In this document: piece after piece, positions 1 through 9,317 of the stretch
How the letters are laid out: each line of letters opens with the position of its first letter
Position numbering within the stretch: the first letter of the stretch is position 1
Assembly (NCBI RefSeq): GCF_013410405.1
Contig: NZ_JACCFK010000002.1
Span: 1,550,001-1,614,000, forward strand
Source of the DNA: Amycolatopsis endophytica
GTDB lineage: Bacteria > Actinomycetota > Actinomycetes > Mycobacteriales > Pseudonocardiaceae
DNA: 64,000 nucleotides
Direction of reading: 5' to 3'
The notes under the pieces: generated by a model
What the model saw: only the letters and a program-made list of their open reading frames with translations
The model's database searches: none
Told to the model about the DNA's origin: nothing
Position numbers and translations under genes: made by a program

Positions 1-66
1 TACCGGGAGCGGCTCGGGTACAGCGCCGAACAGCTCGCGGAGCTGGCCGCCGACGCGGTGATCTGA
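1..66 (+). CDS. C-terminal end of an unidentified protein (5' end outside window)
   Basis: An open frame enters from the left edge and stops with TGA at 64-66, giving the last 21 residues, which end in LAADAVI. The stop overlaps the ATG of the next gene by one base (TGATG), so the two are probably translationally coupled and this protein belongs to the same operon as the dehydratase-like pair. The tail is too short and generic (helical, Ala/Leu/Glu-rich) to assign a family. Confidence 0.6.
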   Translation, partial: YRERLGYSAEQLAELAADAVI

Positions 67-1079
67 TGGAACCGGTGATCGGGTACGTGGGCGCGGACGT
101 GCCGGTGGAGCTGATCACGGCGGCGGGTGCGCGGCCGCTGCGGCTGTCCGGGCGACCCGGCGCGGACCGCACGCTCGGCGACCGGTACCTGGGCCGCGGG
201 CTCGACCCGGCGGTGCGGTCGCTGCTGTCCCGGCTGCTGGCCGGGGAGTTCGGGCACCTGGACGGGCTGGTGGTGTCGCGCGACTGCGAGGCGTCCGGGC
301 GGCTGTTCTACGCGTTGCGTGAGCTGCGCCGGGTGGATCCGGCGGTGGCGCTGCCACCGGTGCACCTGGTCGACGTGCTGCACCTGCCGCACCGCACGAC
401 GACGCGGTACGTGCTGGCGAAGATCCGTCAGCTTCGGGCCACCCTGGAATCCTGGACGGGTTCACTGATCAGCGACGAGGGGCTGGCGGCGGCGATCGAG
501 GCACACGACCGGCTGCGACGGCTGCTGACCGAGATGGCAGCCCTGCGCAGGCGCGGCGGGCTTTCGGGCACGAAAGCACTGTCCACTGTGGCCGAGACGA
601 CGGCACTGCCCGCCACGCGGGCGGCAGAACTGCTGGAGTCGCTGCTCGACGAGGAGCACCCGCCCGTTCCGGGCATGCGGGTGTTTTTGACCGGCAGCGG
701 ACACGACAGTCCCGAGGTGTACGCGGCGTTGGAGGAGGCGGGGATGCTGATCGTCGGCGAGGACCACGACTGGGGCGACCTGCTGTGGCACCGAAAGGTC
801 GGCGCCCCCACCGAACTCGCGCTCGCCGAGCGGTACCAGCACAACGGGCCGTCCGCGCCACGAGCCTCGATCCGCGCCCGTGCCGCCCACACCGCGGCAG
901 CCGCGCGCGAATGCCGGGCCGGGGCGCTGATTTCCTACGTCCGCGAGCACGACGACGCACCACCCTGGGACTACCCCGCGCAACGCGAGGCGACCGGCCT
1001 GCCCTCGGTGCTCCTGGAACGCCAGCCCTACGGCGGTCTCACCTCCGAAGCACGCACCGCGATCAAGGAACTGTCATGA
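66..1079 (+). CDS. 2-hydroxyacyl-CoA dehydratase (HgdB/BcrC-like) family subunit
   Basis: This 337-aa protein has the layout of the 2-hydroxyacyl-CoA dehydratase D-component family: an N-terminal region with the VVSRDCEASGR segment (about residues 69-79, the position where the family usually has an iron-sulfur ligand Cys), a helical middle, and a C-terminal Rossmann-like half with RVFLTGSGHDSPEVY and EEAGMLIVGEDHDWG. In the last motif the family usually has a Cys (DDxCxG), but here it is HDWG, so the cluster may be absent or differently ligated. The gene overlaps both neighbours (TGATG and ATGA). No ATPase activator (HgdC/FldI type), which the classical enzymes need, lies nearby. Family assignment is good; substrate is unknown. 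Confidence 0.7.
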   Translation: MEPVIGYVGADVPVELITAAGARPLRLSGRPGADRTLGDRYLGRGLDPAVRSLLSRLLAGEFGHLDGLVVSRDCEASGRLFYALRELRRVDPAVALPPVHLVDVLHLPHRTTTRYVLAKIRQLRATLESWTGSLISDEGLAAAIEAHDRLRRLLTEMAALRRRGGLSGTKALSTVAETTALPATRAAELLESLLDEEHPPVPGMRVFLTGSGHDSPEVYAALEEAGMLIVGEDHDWGDLLWHRKVGAPTELALAERYQHNGPSAPRASIRARAAHTAAAARECRAGALISYVREHDDAPPWDYPAQREATGLPSVLLERQPYGGLTSEARTAIKELS

Positions 1080-2308
1080 CCCGACTCGCCTCGGCCTCCG
1101 CGGCCACCGCGTACCAGAAGCAGTGGTTCGCCGGACTGCACGCCCACGACGGGCCGCTGGCGCTGGTCAACGCGGACGCGCCGCAGGAAATCTTCCGCAC
1201 CATGGGCATCCCGTACGTGGTGAACCAGTGGTGGGCCTCGATCGTCGCGGCGAAGCGACGCACCCAGGACTACCTGGCCCTGCTGCGGGAACGCGGCTAC
1301 CCGGACTACGTCGAGCAGTACAGCTCGACCTCGCTGGCCTCGCTGTTCGACGACGATCCGGCGAACGCGCCCTGGGGCGGGCTGCCCCGACCGTCCATCG
1401 TGCTCGCCGAAACCACCGGCGACGCGTCCCGCAAGATCTTCGACGTCTGGGACTCCGAGCCCGGCATCACCTTCTACCCGCTGGAAAGCGCGGCGGAGAA
1501 CGACGTGCCCACGCGGTGGTGGGAGCTGATGCCGCGGCGGTGGGAGGAGGCGATCGGCAGCGACCGGCTCGACCTGATGACCGGGGAGCTGGAGGGCCTG
1601 ATCCGGTTTCTGGAGCAGACCACCGGGCTGGTGTTCTCCGAGACCAGGTTCGGCGAGGTGATGGCTCTGGTCAATGAGCAGCAGGAATGGAACCGGCGCA
1701 CCCGGGACCTGATCGCGAAGGCGCGGCCCTGTCCGATCGCGGTCACCGACAGCATCCCGAGCGTCATGGTGCCGCAGTGGCACCGCGGCACCGAATGGGC
1801 CCGCGACGCCGCCCGCGCCCTGCACGACGAGGTCGCGGCCCGGGTCGAAAGCGGCACCGCGGTGTGCGCGGACGAGCGTGCCCGTCTCATGTGGATCGGC
1901 CGCGGTCTGTGGTTCGACCTGGACTTCTACCGGCGGTTCCAGGACAGCCACGGCGCGGTGTTCGTGTGGTCGATGTACCTCGCCATCGCCGCCGACGGCT
2001 ACCTCCGCTACGGCGACGACCCGTTGCGGGCGCTGGCCGCCCGGTTCGCGGCCTTCTCCGACCAGTTGTACACGCCGCCGTGGTCGGCCGAGTGGTACGT
2101 GAAGGAGGCACGGCACCACGGCGTGGACGGCGTGGTGCACCTGGTTTCCGACGATGCCCGCGGCAGCTACTTCACGACCCGCGCCCTGCGCGCGGCGGGC
2201 ATTCCGGTACTGGAACTGCACGCCGACAACGTCGACGCGCGGCAGAGTTCGCCGGAGGCCATCAGCGCAGTGGTGGGTGACTGGCTCGATCGGGAAGTGT
2301 GTGGCTGA
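1076..2308 (+). CDS. 2-hydroxyacyl-CoA dehydratase family, partner subunit
   Basis: This 410-aa protein starts at the ATG inside the ATGA overlap with the preceding subunit; a longer in-frame start at 785 would bury the upstream gene and is rejected. PQEIFRTMGIPYVVNQWW near residues 39-56 and the C-terminal segment on return of a separate half-site (GVDGVVHLVSDDARGSY) follow the dehydratase alpha/beta subunit pattern. The usual early Cys after the tyrosine (YCS-type) is QYSST here and the late Cys-rich loop is also lost, so the [4Fe-4S] site of the oxygen-sensitive enzymes appears degenerate. Two paired subunits with an MFS carrier suggest a CoA-ester lyase or reductase-like step, but the reaction cannot be named. 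Confidence 0.65.
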   Translation: MTRLASASAATAYQKQWFAGLHAHDGPLALVNADAPQEIFRTMGIPYVVNQWWASIVAAKRRTQDYLALLRERGYPDYVEQYSSTSLASLFDDDPANAPWGGLPRPSIVLAETTGDASRKIFDVWDSEPGITFYPLESAAENDVPTRWWELMPRRWEEAIGSDRLDLMTGELEGLIRFLEQTTGLVFSETRFGEVMALVNEQQEWNRRTRDLIAKARPCPIAVTDSIPSVMVPQWHRGTEWARDAARALHDEVAARVESGTAVCADERARLMWIGRGLWFDLDFYRRFQDSHGAVFVWSMYLAIAADGYLRYGDDPLRALAARFAAFSDQLYTPPWSAEWYVKEARHHGVDGVVHLVSDDARGSYFTTRALRAAGIPVLELHADNVDARQSSPEAISAVVGDWLDREVCG

Positions 2309-3740
2309 GCCGCTCTCGATGCCCGCCGTCCTCAGCGGCGCCCTCGTGGCACTGTTCGCCGGCTCCCTGACCAACACCATCGCCGGTATCGCGCTGCCCA
2401 CCATCGCCGGGGAGCTCGGCGGGCAGGACCAGGTGGCGTGGGTCGCGAGCGCGGCACTGCTCGCGATGACCGCCGCGACTCCGTTGTGGGGCAAGGGCGC
2501 CGATCGTCGCGGGCCGCGGCCGTTGCTGCTGGCGGCGATCGGCGTGTTCGTGGCCGGGTCGCTCGTCGCGGGAACCGCCTCGGCGATGGGGTGGTTGATC
2601 GCGGGCCGTGCCGTGCAGGGCGCCGGGGCGGGCGGGGTACTGGCGCTGTCCAACGCGCTGGTCGCCGGGCTGGTCCCGGCACGGGATCGCGGGCGCTACA
2701 CCGGCTGGTTCGGCATGTCGTTCGGCGTGGCGTCGGTGGCCGGGCCGCTCGCGGGCGGGCTGGTGGTCGGCTCGTGGGGCTGGCGCTGGTGTTTCCTCGG
2801 CGTGGTGCCGATCGCGCTGCTCGCCGCCGCGCTGGTCCGGCTGGCGCCACACCACGTACCCGCCGCACCGCGCGCTCCGGTGGACTACGCGGGCGGCGCG
2901 TTGCTGGCAGGCGCGCTGGGCGGGCTGGTGCTGCTGCTGTCCGCGGCCGGCAGCGCGTGGCCGTGGTTGTCCTGGTGGACGGCGGCACTGAGCGCCGCGG
3001 TGGTGGCGCTCGGCGTGGCGGCGGTAGTCCGGGAGCGGCGTGCGGCGGACCCGATCCTGCCGCCCCGGCTGTTCCGCATCCCCTCGTTCGCCGCCGCGTG
3101 CGGGGCGAGTTTTCTGGTCGGGGCGGTGATGTTCGGCGGGATCATCTACCTGCCGCAGTACCTGCAGGTGGTGCGGGGGTTCGACGCCGTGGCGGCGGGG
3201 TTGCTGATGCTGCCGCAGATCGGCACGATGATCCTGGCGTCGGTGGTGACGGGACGAGGGGTCGTCGCGTCGGGCCGGTGGGAGGTGTTTCCCGCCGCCG
3301 GGTGCGCGCTGCTGGTGGCGGGCCTGGTGATGCTCGCCCCGCTGACGCCGCACCTGTCGCTGTGGTGGCTGGCGGCGGCGATGGCGGTACTGGGCGCGGG
3401 AACCGGGATGACGCAACAGGTCCTGGTGCTGGCGGCGCAGAACGCGGTCGGCACTGGCGACCTCGGGGTGGCCGGTTCGGCGGCGACCTTCGCCCGCACC
3501 CTCGGCGGCGCGGTCGGCGTCGCGGCCTTCGGATCGGTCATCTCGTCCCGGCTGCGGTCCGGCCTGCCGGGCGATCTGCTCGGCACGCCCGAACAGATCG
3601 CCCGGCTCCCCGCCGCGCTGGCCGAGTCGGTCCACCTCACCTATACCGGCGGCCTCCGGCTGGCCTTCCTCGCCGCGATCCCCCTCGCCGCACTGGCTTT
3701 CGCCGCGATCGTCACCGTGCGGGAGACGCCGCTGCGGTGA
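2301..3740 (+). CDS. MFS transporter, DHA2-like (EmrB/QacA) drug:proton antiporter family
   Basis: The protein is 479 aa if the GTG at 2301 is used; it overlaps the end of the dehydratase subunit and has GGGAAG just upstream. ATG 2319 is the alternative. The N-terminal helix runs into IALPTIAGELGG, followed by WGKGADRRGPRP (motif A of MFS, loop 2-3) and GRAVQGAGAGGVLAL (motif C-like). Long hydrophobic stretches throughout fit the 14-helix DHA2 architecture, and the protein is an inner-membrane exporter by family. It is the last gene of the operon with the two dehydratase-like subunits, so it may export their product or a toxic analogue. The end overlaps the convergent hydrolase gene by 29 bases. 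Confidence 0.85.
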   Translation: MAEPLSMPAVLSGALVALFAGSLTNTIAGIALPTIAGELGGQDQVAWVASAALLAMTAATPLWGKGADRRGPRPLLLAAIGVFVAGSLVAGTASAMGWLIAGRAVQGAGAGGVLALSNALVAGLVPARDRGRYTGWFGMSFGVASVAGPLAGGLVVGSWGWRWCFLGVVPIALLAAALVRLAPHHVPAAPRAPVDYAGGALLAGALGGLVLLLSAAGSAWPWLSWWTAALSAAVVALGVAAVVRERRAADPILPPRLFRIPSFAAACGASFLVGAVMFGGIIYLPQYLQVVRGFDAVAAGLLMLPQIGTMILASVVTGRGVVASGRWEVFPAAGCALLVAGLVMLAPLTPHLSLWWLAAAMAVLGAGTGMTQQVLVLAAQNAVGTGDLGVAGSAATFARTLGGAVGVAAFGSVISSRLRSGLPGDLLGTPEQIARLPAALAESVHLTYTGGLRLAFLAAIPLAALAFAAIVTVRETPLR

Positions 3741-5019
3741 AGGGGCGGTTGAACACCGGGGGCGTGAACGGGAGGTAGCGCCCGCCCATCACCCGCGGCG
3801 ACGTCGACGGCCAGTGCCCGGTCCGCAGCCGGGACAGCATCACCTCCAGCGCGGTCTCCTGCTCGCCGGTCGTGAACGTGCAGTGCCCGGCCGTCTCCAC
3901 GTAGGTCTGGCGGAGCAACGACGCGTGGCCCGCCGAACGAACGACCGCGCCGTAGGACTGCTGTTGCGCCACCGTGGAAATCTGATCGCCGGTCCCGCTC
4001 ACGGTGAGCACCGGGATCCGCAGGGCGCCGTCGAACACGATGCCCTCGCGCAGGTAGTCCACCGCAGTCGGGTCCGCCGCGATCCGGGGCGCCGCCGCGA
4101 GCCGGGCCAGGTCCGCACTCAGATCGAACCCGGCCCGCCGGTACAGCTCCCGTACCGCGGGATCACCGCCGAGCTGCCGCGCGTAGTCCACGCCGGTGTT
4201 CCACGACGGGTTCCCACCGGCCAGCTGCTCGATCTGCCGCCTGCTGCTCATCGCCTGCCCGACGTAGGGCAACGGGCCGCCCGCCAGCGCGAGGTAAGTA
4301 CCCTCCTGACGCTCCTGGACGGTGCGCGGCACCGGCGTTTCCGAACCGTCCGGCGCCAGGCCCCACTCCGGGAGCTGGCCGATCGCCCCCGCGAGCGCGA
4401 TCCGTGCCCGGCCCTCCGGCGTCGCCTGGGCCCGGACCAACGCGTCGATCCACGCCTGCTGCGCGCCCGCGACGTCGGCCGGGATTCCGGTCACCGGCAG
4501 GTCGCTGCCCGGGAACAACAGTGTCTTGAGCGCGAACACGGTGTCCAGCTTCTGGTTCCACTGCCCCACCGCGCCGCCGAGCCCACCGCAGAAGGGCACG
4601 GCCGCGTCGAACACCTCCGGATGCACCTGCGCCGCTCCGGCCGAGACGAACCCGCCCATCGACTGCCCCGACGCGATCGCCCAGCGGGCGGGACCGGCCG
4701 CCTCCTCGAATCGGGCCAGTGCCTCGGCCTGGTTGTCGATGGCCTGGGTGATGTTCCACCCGGTCACGGTGCGCGTGGTGCCGCCGACGGCGATGCCGCG
4801 ATCGACGAGCCGGGCGGTGAGCGGATCCGCGAGCCCGTCGGCGGCGAAGTCCAGGCCGACGATCACCGTGCCGTTCCACCGCTGCGGCTGGACGAACAGG
4901 TACGGCGTCCCGTCGGCCAGCTGTCCCCGCACCTGCGACGATTGCCCGGCCGCGGCGGGTGCGGAAACCAGACCGGTGAGCACGGCAGCGGCCACCAGGG
5001 CGCGCGCGAGCCGCCTCAT
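3712..5019 (-). CDS. secreted alpha/beta hydrolase (tannase/feruloyl-esterase-like size)
   Basis: This 435-aa protein starts with a clear signal peptide: MRRLARAL, a hydrophobic core and an Ala-rich cleavage region ending near APAAAG. The nucleophile elbow is GQSMGG (about residue 146), the oxyanion region lies upstream, and a late ETAGHCTF gives a candidate catalytic His. The start is the ATG at 5019, which overlaps the stop of the upstream hydrolase (ATGA), so both are one operon. It probably acts outside the cell or on the membrane face on an ester or amide. No lid or substrate-binding repeat identifies the substrate. Confidence 0.75.
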   Translation of the reverse strand: MRRLARALVAAAVLTGLVSAPAAAGQSSQVRGQLADGTPYLFVQPQRWNGTVIVGLDFAADGLADPLTARLVDRGIAVGGTTRTVTGWNITQAIDNQAEALARFEEAAGPARWAIASGQSMGGFVSAGAAQVHPEVFDAAVPFCGGLGGAVGQWNQKLDTVFALKTLLFPGSDLPVTGIPADVAGAQQAWIDALVRAQATPEGRARIALAGAIGQLPEWGLAPDGSETPVPRTVQERQEGTYLALAGGPLPYVGQAMSSRRQIEQLAGGNPSWNTGVDYARQLGGDPAVRELYRRAGFDLSADLARLAAAPRIAADPTAVDYLREGIVFDGALRIPVLTVSGTGDQISTVAQQQSYGAVVRSAGHASLLRQTYVETAGHCTFTTGEQETALEVMLSRLRTGHWPSTSPRVMGGRYLPFTPPVFNRPFTAAASPAR

Positions 5020-5921
5020 CGGACCGGGAAGTTCTTCGAGGCGACCTCCCAGCCCCGGCTCGTGCACAGCGTGCACGAGCCGAGGAACCGGTCGCGGGCG
5101 GCCCGGTTGCCGTTGAGGGTGAAGTCCAGCCAGTCCACCAGCACCGCGACGCCTTCCTCGCGCATGCTCGGATCGGCGTCGCTGTCCCGTGTGCCGATCC
5201 AGAAGCCCGAGTGACCGGCGGCCGGGTTGCTCGCGCGCACGGCGGGGACGGTCGCCAGGTCGTAGTTGGCCCGGCTGTTCTCGTAGGCCACATCGGACGG
5301 CCCGCCGTCCAGGAACAGGGCCGGCGTGTGCAACTTCGCCAGCTCCTCCCGGCCGTAGCCGTACCGCCCGTCGGCGAAGAACCCGCTGTTGAGCGAGGCC
5401 ACCGACTTGACCCGCGGATCCGCACCCGCGACCAGCGCCTCCAGCCCGCCGCACGAGTGCCCGGCCACCGCCACGCGGTCGAGGTCCAGGTGGCCCCGCA
5501 GATCGCTGCCCTTGCGGGTGTTCTCCCGCTCGGCCCAGGTGATGCCGTCGGTCAGGACCTCCGGCACCGGGGTGCCGTTCTCGTCGGTCGCGGGCTCGTC
5601 GAACGCGCCCACCGCCACCACGACGAACCCGTGCGCTGCCACCAGCATTTCCGCGCTGAGCAGGGCGTTGTTGCTCAGGTGACGGCACGCGCCGTTGCCG
5701 ATCACGACCACCGGCAGCTTCCCGTCGGTGCCGGCCGGGCGGTAGATCGTGTAGTCGGCGGCGAGGTCACGCGTGTTCGCGGCGGGTTCCCGTACCACGG
5801 AGTGGAATCGCTCGAGTGCGGACCGGTTCGCCGGCGTCGATCCCGACGCCAGTCCCACCGTCGCGGCGGTGAGCGTCAGGGCCACCACCGCGGCCGCCAG
5901 AGTCTTTCCCATGAGTTTCAC
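5016..5921 (-). CDS. secreted alpha/beta hydrolase (PAF-acetylhydrolase/chlorophyllase-like fold)
   Basis: The 301-aa protein is read from GTG at 5921, which has a good ribosome binding site (AAGGGAAGG, about 7 bases upstream); ATG 5912 is the alternative. An N-terminal signal peptide (KTLAAAVVALTLTAATVGLASG) precedes a single alpha/beta hydrolase domain. GHSCGG is the nucleophile elbow, VVVIGNGACRH carries the oxyanion-hole strand, and AGHSGFW holds a likely catalytic His. Several Cys in GSCTLCTSRG near the C-terminus could form a disulfide in an exported protein. It is the first gene of a two-gene operon, divergent from the PaaX-type regulator, which may control it. Substrate unknown. Confidence 0.75.
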   Translation of the reverse strand: MKLMGKTLAAAVVALTLTAATVGLASGSTPANRSALERFHSVVREPAANTRDLAADYTIYRPAGTDGKLPVVVIGNGACRHLSNNALLSAEMLVAAHGFVVVAVGAFDEPATDENGTPVPEVLTDGITWAERENTRKGSDLRGHLDLDRVAVAGHSCGGLEALVAGADPRVKSVASLNSGFFADGRYGYGREELAKLHTPALFLDGGPSDVAYENSRANYDLATVPAVRASNPAAGHSGFWIGTRDSDADPSMREEGVAVLVDWLDFTLNGNRAARDRFLGSCTLCTSRGWEVASKNFPVR

Positions 5922-6018
5922 AGGACGCCTTCCCTTCGTTGGGAAACTCAACATGAACGATCTGCAAGACGACCGTCAAGGTAACTGTCGCTCAATGGAA
6001 GCCCTCTAGACTTCCGTC

Positions 6019-6957
6019 ATGAGCGAACCCGCGCAGCGCCTGCTGGGCACCCTGCTCGGCGACTACTGGTTCTGGCGGCGCGAACACCTGCCCTCCGCCG
6101 CGCTGGTGGACCTACTGCGCGAGTTCGGCCTGACCGAGTCCGCCGCCCGCGCGGCGATCCAGCGCGCTGCCGCCCGAGACCTGGTCGTGACCTCGAAGAA
6201 CGGCCGCAAGACCGCCTACGGCGTCCCGGAACGCACCCATCGGATGATCATCAACCACCTCCGCCGCCTGCTCGACTTCGGCGCCGAGGACCGGAAGTGG
6301 GACGGCCGCTGGACGTTTGCCATGTTCTCGGTGCCCGAAGCGCAGCGAGAGGACCGCCGGACACTGCGGAGCCGCCTGCGCTGGCTCGGGTTCGGCCCGC
6401 TCTACGACGGCGTGTGGGTCTCGCCGTGGGACCGCACCGGCGACGCCCTGCGGGTCCTGCGCACCCTGGGTGTCGGCACGGCCACGGTCGCCCGCGCCGA
6501 GGTCGCCGAGGACGCACCCGAGGCCGGGAACCCGCTCCGGGCCTGGAACCTGGACGAGCTGCGGAAGTCCTATCTGGACTTCCTCGCCCGGTACGCCGAC
6601 CTGCACGCGCGTGTGACCGCGGGCGAGGCCGGGCCGGCGGAGGCGCTCGCCGGCCGCACCCGGCTGATGACCGAGTGGCGCACCTTCCCCGACGCCGACC
6701 CGGACCTGCCCGGCGAGCTCCTGCCCGTGGACTGGCCGCGGATTCGCGCGCGACGGCGCTTCCTGGACATCTACGACGCGCTGGGCCCCGTCGCCGAGCA
6801 GCGGTTCCGGCAGATCGTCGCGACGCACGCCCCGGATCTGGCCGAACTGGCCGCCCACCGCACGAGTACCGACATCACCCGTGGCGCACCCGCGGAGCCG
6901 GAGGCGTTCCCGCCGGACGACGACCTCGACTGGGCCGGCCCATTCGGCCAGCAATAG
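6019..6957 (+). CDS. PaaX-family transcriptional regulator
   Basis: At 312 aa it has the usual PaaX length. The N-terminal winged helix-turn-helix covers roughly residues 5-75 (LLGTLLGDYWFWRREHLPSA then ALVDLLREFGLTESAARAAIQR), and the central and C-terminal PaaX domains include FAMFSVPEAQREDRRTLRSR and YDGVWVSPW. PaaX proteins are GntR-like repressors relieved by an acyl-CoA ligand, classically phenylacetyl-CoA. No phenylacetate genes are in this window, so the effector is open. A TAGACT -10-like box at 6007-6012 sits 6 bases before the ATG, suggesting a leaderless transcript. It is divergent from the two hydrolases across about 97 bp that would hold shared control sites. Confidence 0.85.
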   Translation: MSEPAQRLLGTLLGDYWFWRREHLPSAALVDLLREFGLTESAARAAIQRAAARDLVVTSKNGRKTAYGVPERTHRMIINHLRRLLDFGAEDRKWDGRWTFAMFSVPEAQREDRRTLRSRLRWLGFGPLYDGVWVSPWDRTGDALRVLRTLGVGTATVARAEVAEDAPEAGNPLRAWNLDELRKSYLDFLARYADLHARVTAGEAGPAEALAGRTRLMTEWRTFPDADPDLPGELLPVDWPRIRARRRFLDIYDALGPVAEQRFRQIVATHAPDLAELAAHRTSTDITRGAPAEPEAFPPDDDLDWAGPFGQQ

Positions 6958-7039
6958 GCCACGCATTATTGCCCTCTCGTTCGAGAGGCTGTAGCGTTTT
7001 GGCACGGAGCTTCTCCCCCGTCCTCAGCGTGGAGGCATC

Positions 7040-8350
7040 GTGTCCCCTGACGTCGCACGCCCGGCCGGTCCGCGGGCCCTGCTCGCCGGCCCGATGGGTG
7101 CCTGCCTGGCCAACTACGACTTCGGCATCTACGGCACCATGTCCGCGTTGGTGCTCAACAAGGTCTTCTTCCCGTCGCTGAGCCCGGCCGCCGGGACGCT
7201 CGCGGCGTACGGCACGTTCGCCGCCGGATTCATCGCGAAACCGCTGGGCGGCTTGATCTTCGGCCGCATCGGCGACCGCTTCGGGCGCCGCACCGTGGTC
7301 ATGTCCGCGCTGCTGCTGATGGGTGTGGCGACCGTGTGCATCGGGCTGCTGCCCACCTACGCGGCCATCGGCGTCGCGGCGCCCGTCCTGCTCACCGTGC
7401 TGCGCCTGCTGCAGGGCCTTGCCGTCGGCGGCGAATGGGGCGGGGCCGCCACGCTGGCCGTCGAGCACGCGCCCGAGCACCGGCGCGGGTTCTGGGGCGG
7501 GGCGGTCGGCGTCGGCGGTCCGATCGGGTCGATCCTTGCCGCGCTCACGGTCCTGCCGCTGTCGGCTGCCCTGTCCGATGAGGCGTTCGTCTCGTGGGGC
7601 TGGCGGATCCCGTTCCTGATCAGCGCCCTGCTGGTGGCCGCCGGACTGTGGATCCGGCTCGGTGTCGACGAGTCGCCGGTGTTCCGGCGTGAGGTCGCCA
7701 CGCACGCGCGGCCGAACCTGTCGTCGGTGATCCGCCGCAACGGGCGGCAGATGGCGCTGGTGTTCTTCATCGCCGGCGCCGCCGTGTCCGGCATCTACCT
7801 GCTCAACACCTACACGCTGTCCTACGCCGTCGCGCACGCCGGGATCAGCCGCTCCACCATGCTCACCTTCTCCACCACCGCGCAGATCCTGGCCGTGGTC
7901 GCGGCGATCCTGCTGCTCCCCCGCGTCGACCGGATCGGGCTGGGCCGCCTCTACCGGATCAGCGCGGCATCGCTGGCGGTACTCGGGTGGGTACTGTTCG
8001 CCGCGCTGGACAGCGGCAACCCCGCGTTCGTCGTGGTCGCCCTGTCGCTCGGCCAGATCGCCGTCAACGGCATGGTGATCTCGTCGGTGCCGATCTACGT
8101 GCTGCTCTTCCGCCCCGCCGACCGCGTCACCGGCGCCGGGTTCAGCTTCAAGACCAGCGACGCGATCCTCGGCGGCACCACCCCGCTCATCGCGAGCGCT
8201 CTGGTGCAGGCCACCGGCAGCGGCTGGATGGTCGCCGCATACGTGACCGCGCTGACCGCGGCCGCGATCGCCGCCTGCACGATCGGCCGCCGCCTGCTGC
8301 CGCGCACCACCACCGCCGTCACTGCCACGCCGCAAAAAGTGTGGGCCTGA
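7040..8350 (+). CDS. MHS-family (metabolite:H+ symporter) MFS transporter
   Basis: This 436-aa membrane protein starts at a GTG with GGAGG about 4 bases upstream. It shows the MHS signature NYDFGIYGTMSAL in helix 1, GGLIFGRIGDRFGRRTVV between helices 2 and 3, and LLQGLAVGGEWGGAATLAVEHAP in helices 4-5, as in ShiA, KgtP and ProP. Such carriers import organic acids, osmolytes or aromatic acids with protons. Its stop overlaps the ATG of the broken P450 gene (TGATG), and the P450 pair follows directly, so the carrier probably brought in the substrate that the P450s oxidise. The exact substrate cannot be read from sequence. Confidence 0.85.
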   Translation: MSPDVARPAGPRALLAGPMGACLANYDFGIYGTMSALVLNKVFFPSLSPAAGTLAAYGTFAAGFIAKPLGGLIFGRIGDRFGRRTVVMSALLLMGVATVCIGLLPTYAAIGVAAPVLLTVLRLLQGLAVGGEWGGAATLAVEHAPEHRRGFWGGAVGVGGPIGSILAALTVLPLSAALSDEAFVSWGWRIPFLISALLVAAGLWIRLGVDESPVFRREVATHARPNLSSVIRRNGRQMALVFFIAGAAVSGIYLLNTYTLSYAVAHAGISRSTMLTFSTTAQILAVVAAILLLPRVDRIGLGRLYRISAASLAVLGWVLFAALDSGNPAFVVVALSLGQIAVNGMVISSVPIYVLLFRPADRVTGAGFSFKTSDAILGGTTPLIASALVQATGSGWMVAAYVTALTAAAIAACTIGRRLLPRTTTAVTATPQKVWA

Positions 8351-9317
8351 TGCTCGATCCGCTCGGCGACCACGACCTGTTCGCGATCCACGACCACTAC
8401 CACCGGCTGCGGGCGTCCTCCCCGGTCGTGCACGGCACCGAGTTCGGCGGGTTCCGGGCCGTGCTGGCGCACCGCGAGGTCCGGCGGGTGCTGGCCGATC
8501 CGGCGCCGTTCGTCAACTCCGTGCGGAACGTCGTCCCCAGGGTCCGGGCCTCCGGGCGGCGCCCGCCGCCGCACCTGGACCCGCCCGAGCACACCGTGTA
8601 CCGGCGGGCGCCGGCCCCGCTGTTCCGCGCCGAGCGCACGGCGGCGCTGGAACCGGACGCCCGGTCGCTGGTCGGCGGCCTGACCGCGGAACTGGCGGCC
8701 CGCGGCCGGTTCGACGCGTGCGAGCCGACCTACCGGGTGCCCGGCTTCACGATGGCGCGGTGGATGAACATCCCGGACGCCGAGATCGGCGCGGTCCGCG
8801 ACACCGCCGATGCCTGCAACCGCGCCTTCCAGGACGGCGATGACGACGGCCTGCGGCGCGGCAGCGGCGAGCTGTACGAGATCGCGCGGGCACTCGTCGC
8901 GCGGCGGCGCGCGAACCCGCTGGACCCGGGCGAAGACCCGCCGTCCGCGCTGCTCGCGGCACGAGACGGGGGTGAGCCGCTGCCGGACGAGCTGGTCGTC
9001 GGCACCATCCGGCAGCTGCTGCCAGGCGTCGATGATCGGTGCCAGCGTCACCATCGCGAGCTGCATCGCGCACCTCGCCCGCGGCGTTGCCCGAGCCGGA
9101 CCGGTTCGTCGCCGGAGGGCCGGGCGGCCACAACATCGTTTTCGGTTCGGGACCGCACCGGTGCGCCGGCGCGGGCATGGGAAGGATGGAGATCACCGTG
9201 ACCCTGCAGGAACTGCTGTCCCGCACGGCACTGTTCACACTGGACGGTCCAATCGGGATGACCCGACGGCCGGAGTTCGGCCCGCGGTCGCTGCCACTGC
9301 GGGCGGCCACCCGATGA
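8350..9317 (+). pseudogene. cytochrome P450, broken by frameshift and internal deletion
   Basis: The reading frame starts at ATG 8350 and follows P450 sequence (RRPPPHLDPPEHTVYRR, RFDACEPTYRVPGF) up to about 9025. It then must shift to read MIGASVTIASCIAHLARG, and shift again to read PEPDRFVAGGPGGHNIVFGSGPHRCAGAG and the C-terminus, ending at 9317. Between the last two blocks about 70-80 residues are missing compared with the intact neighbour, including the K helix with its ExxR pair, so no fold could form. It is a close tandem paralogue of the next gene (shared HLDPPEH and I-helix context). The ATGA join to the intact copy is retained. Confidence 0.85.
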
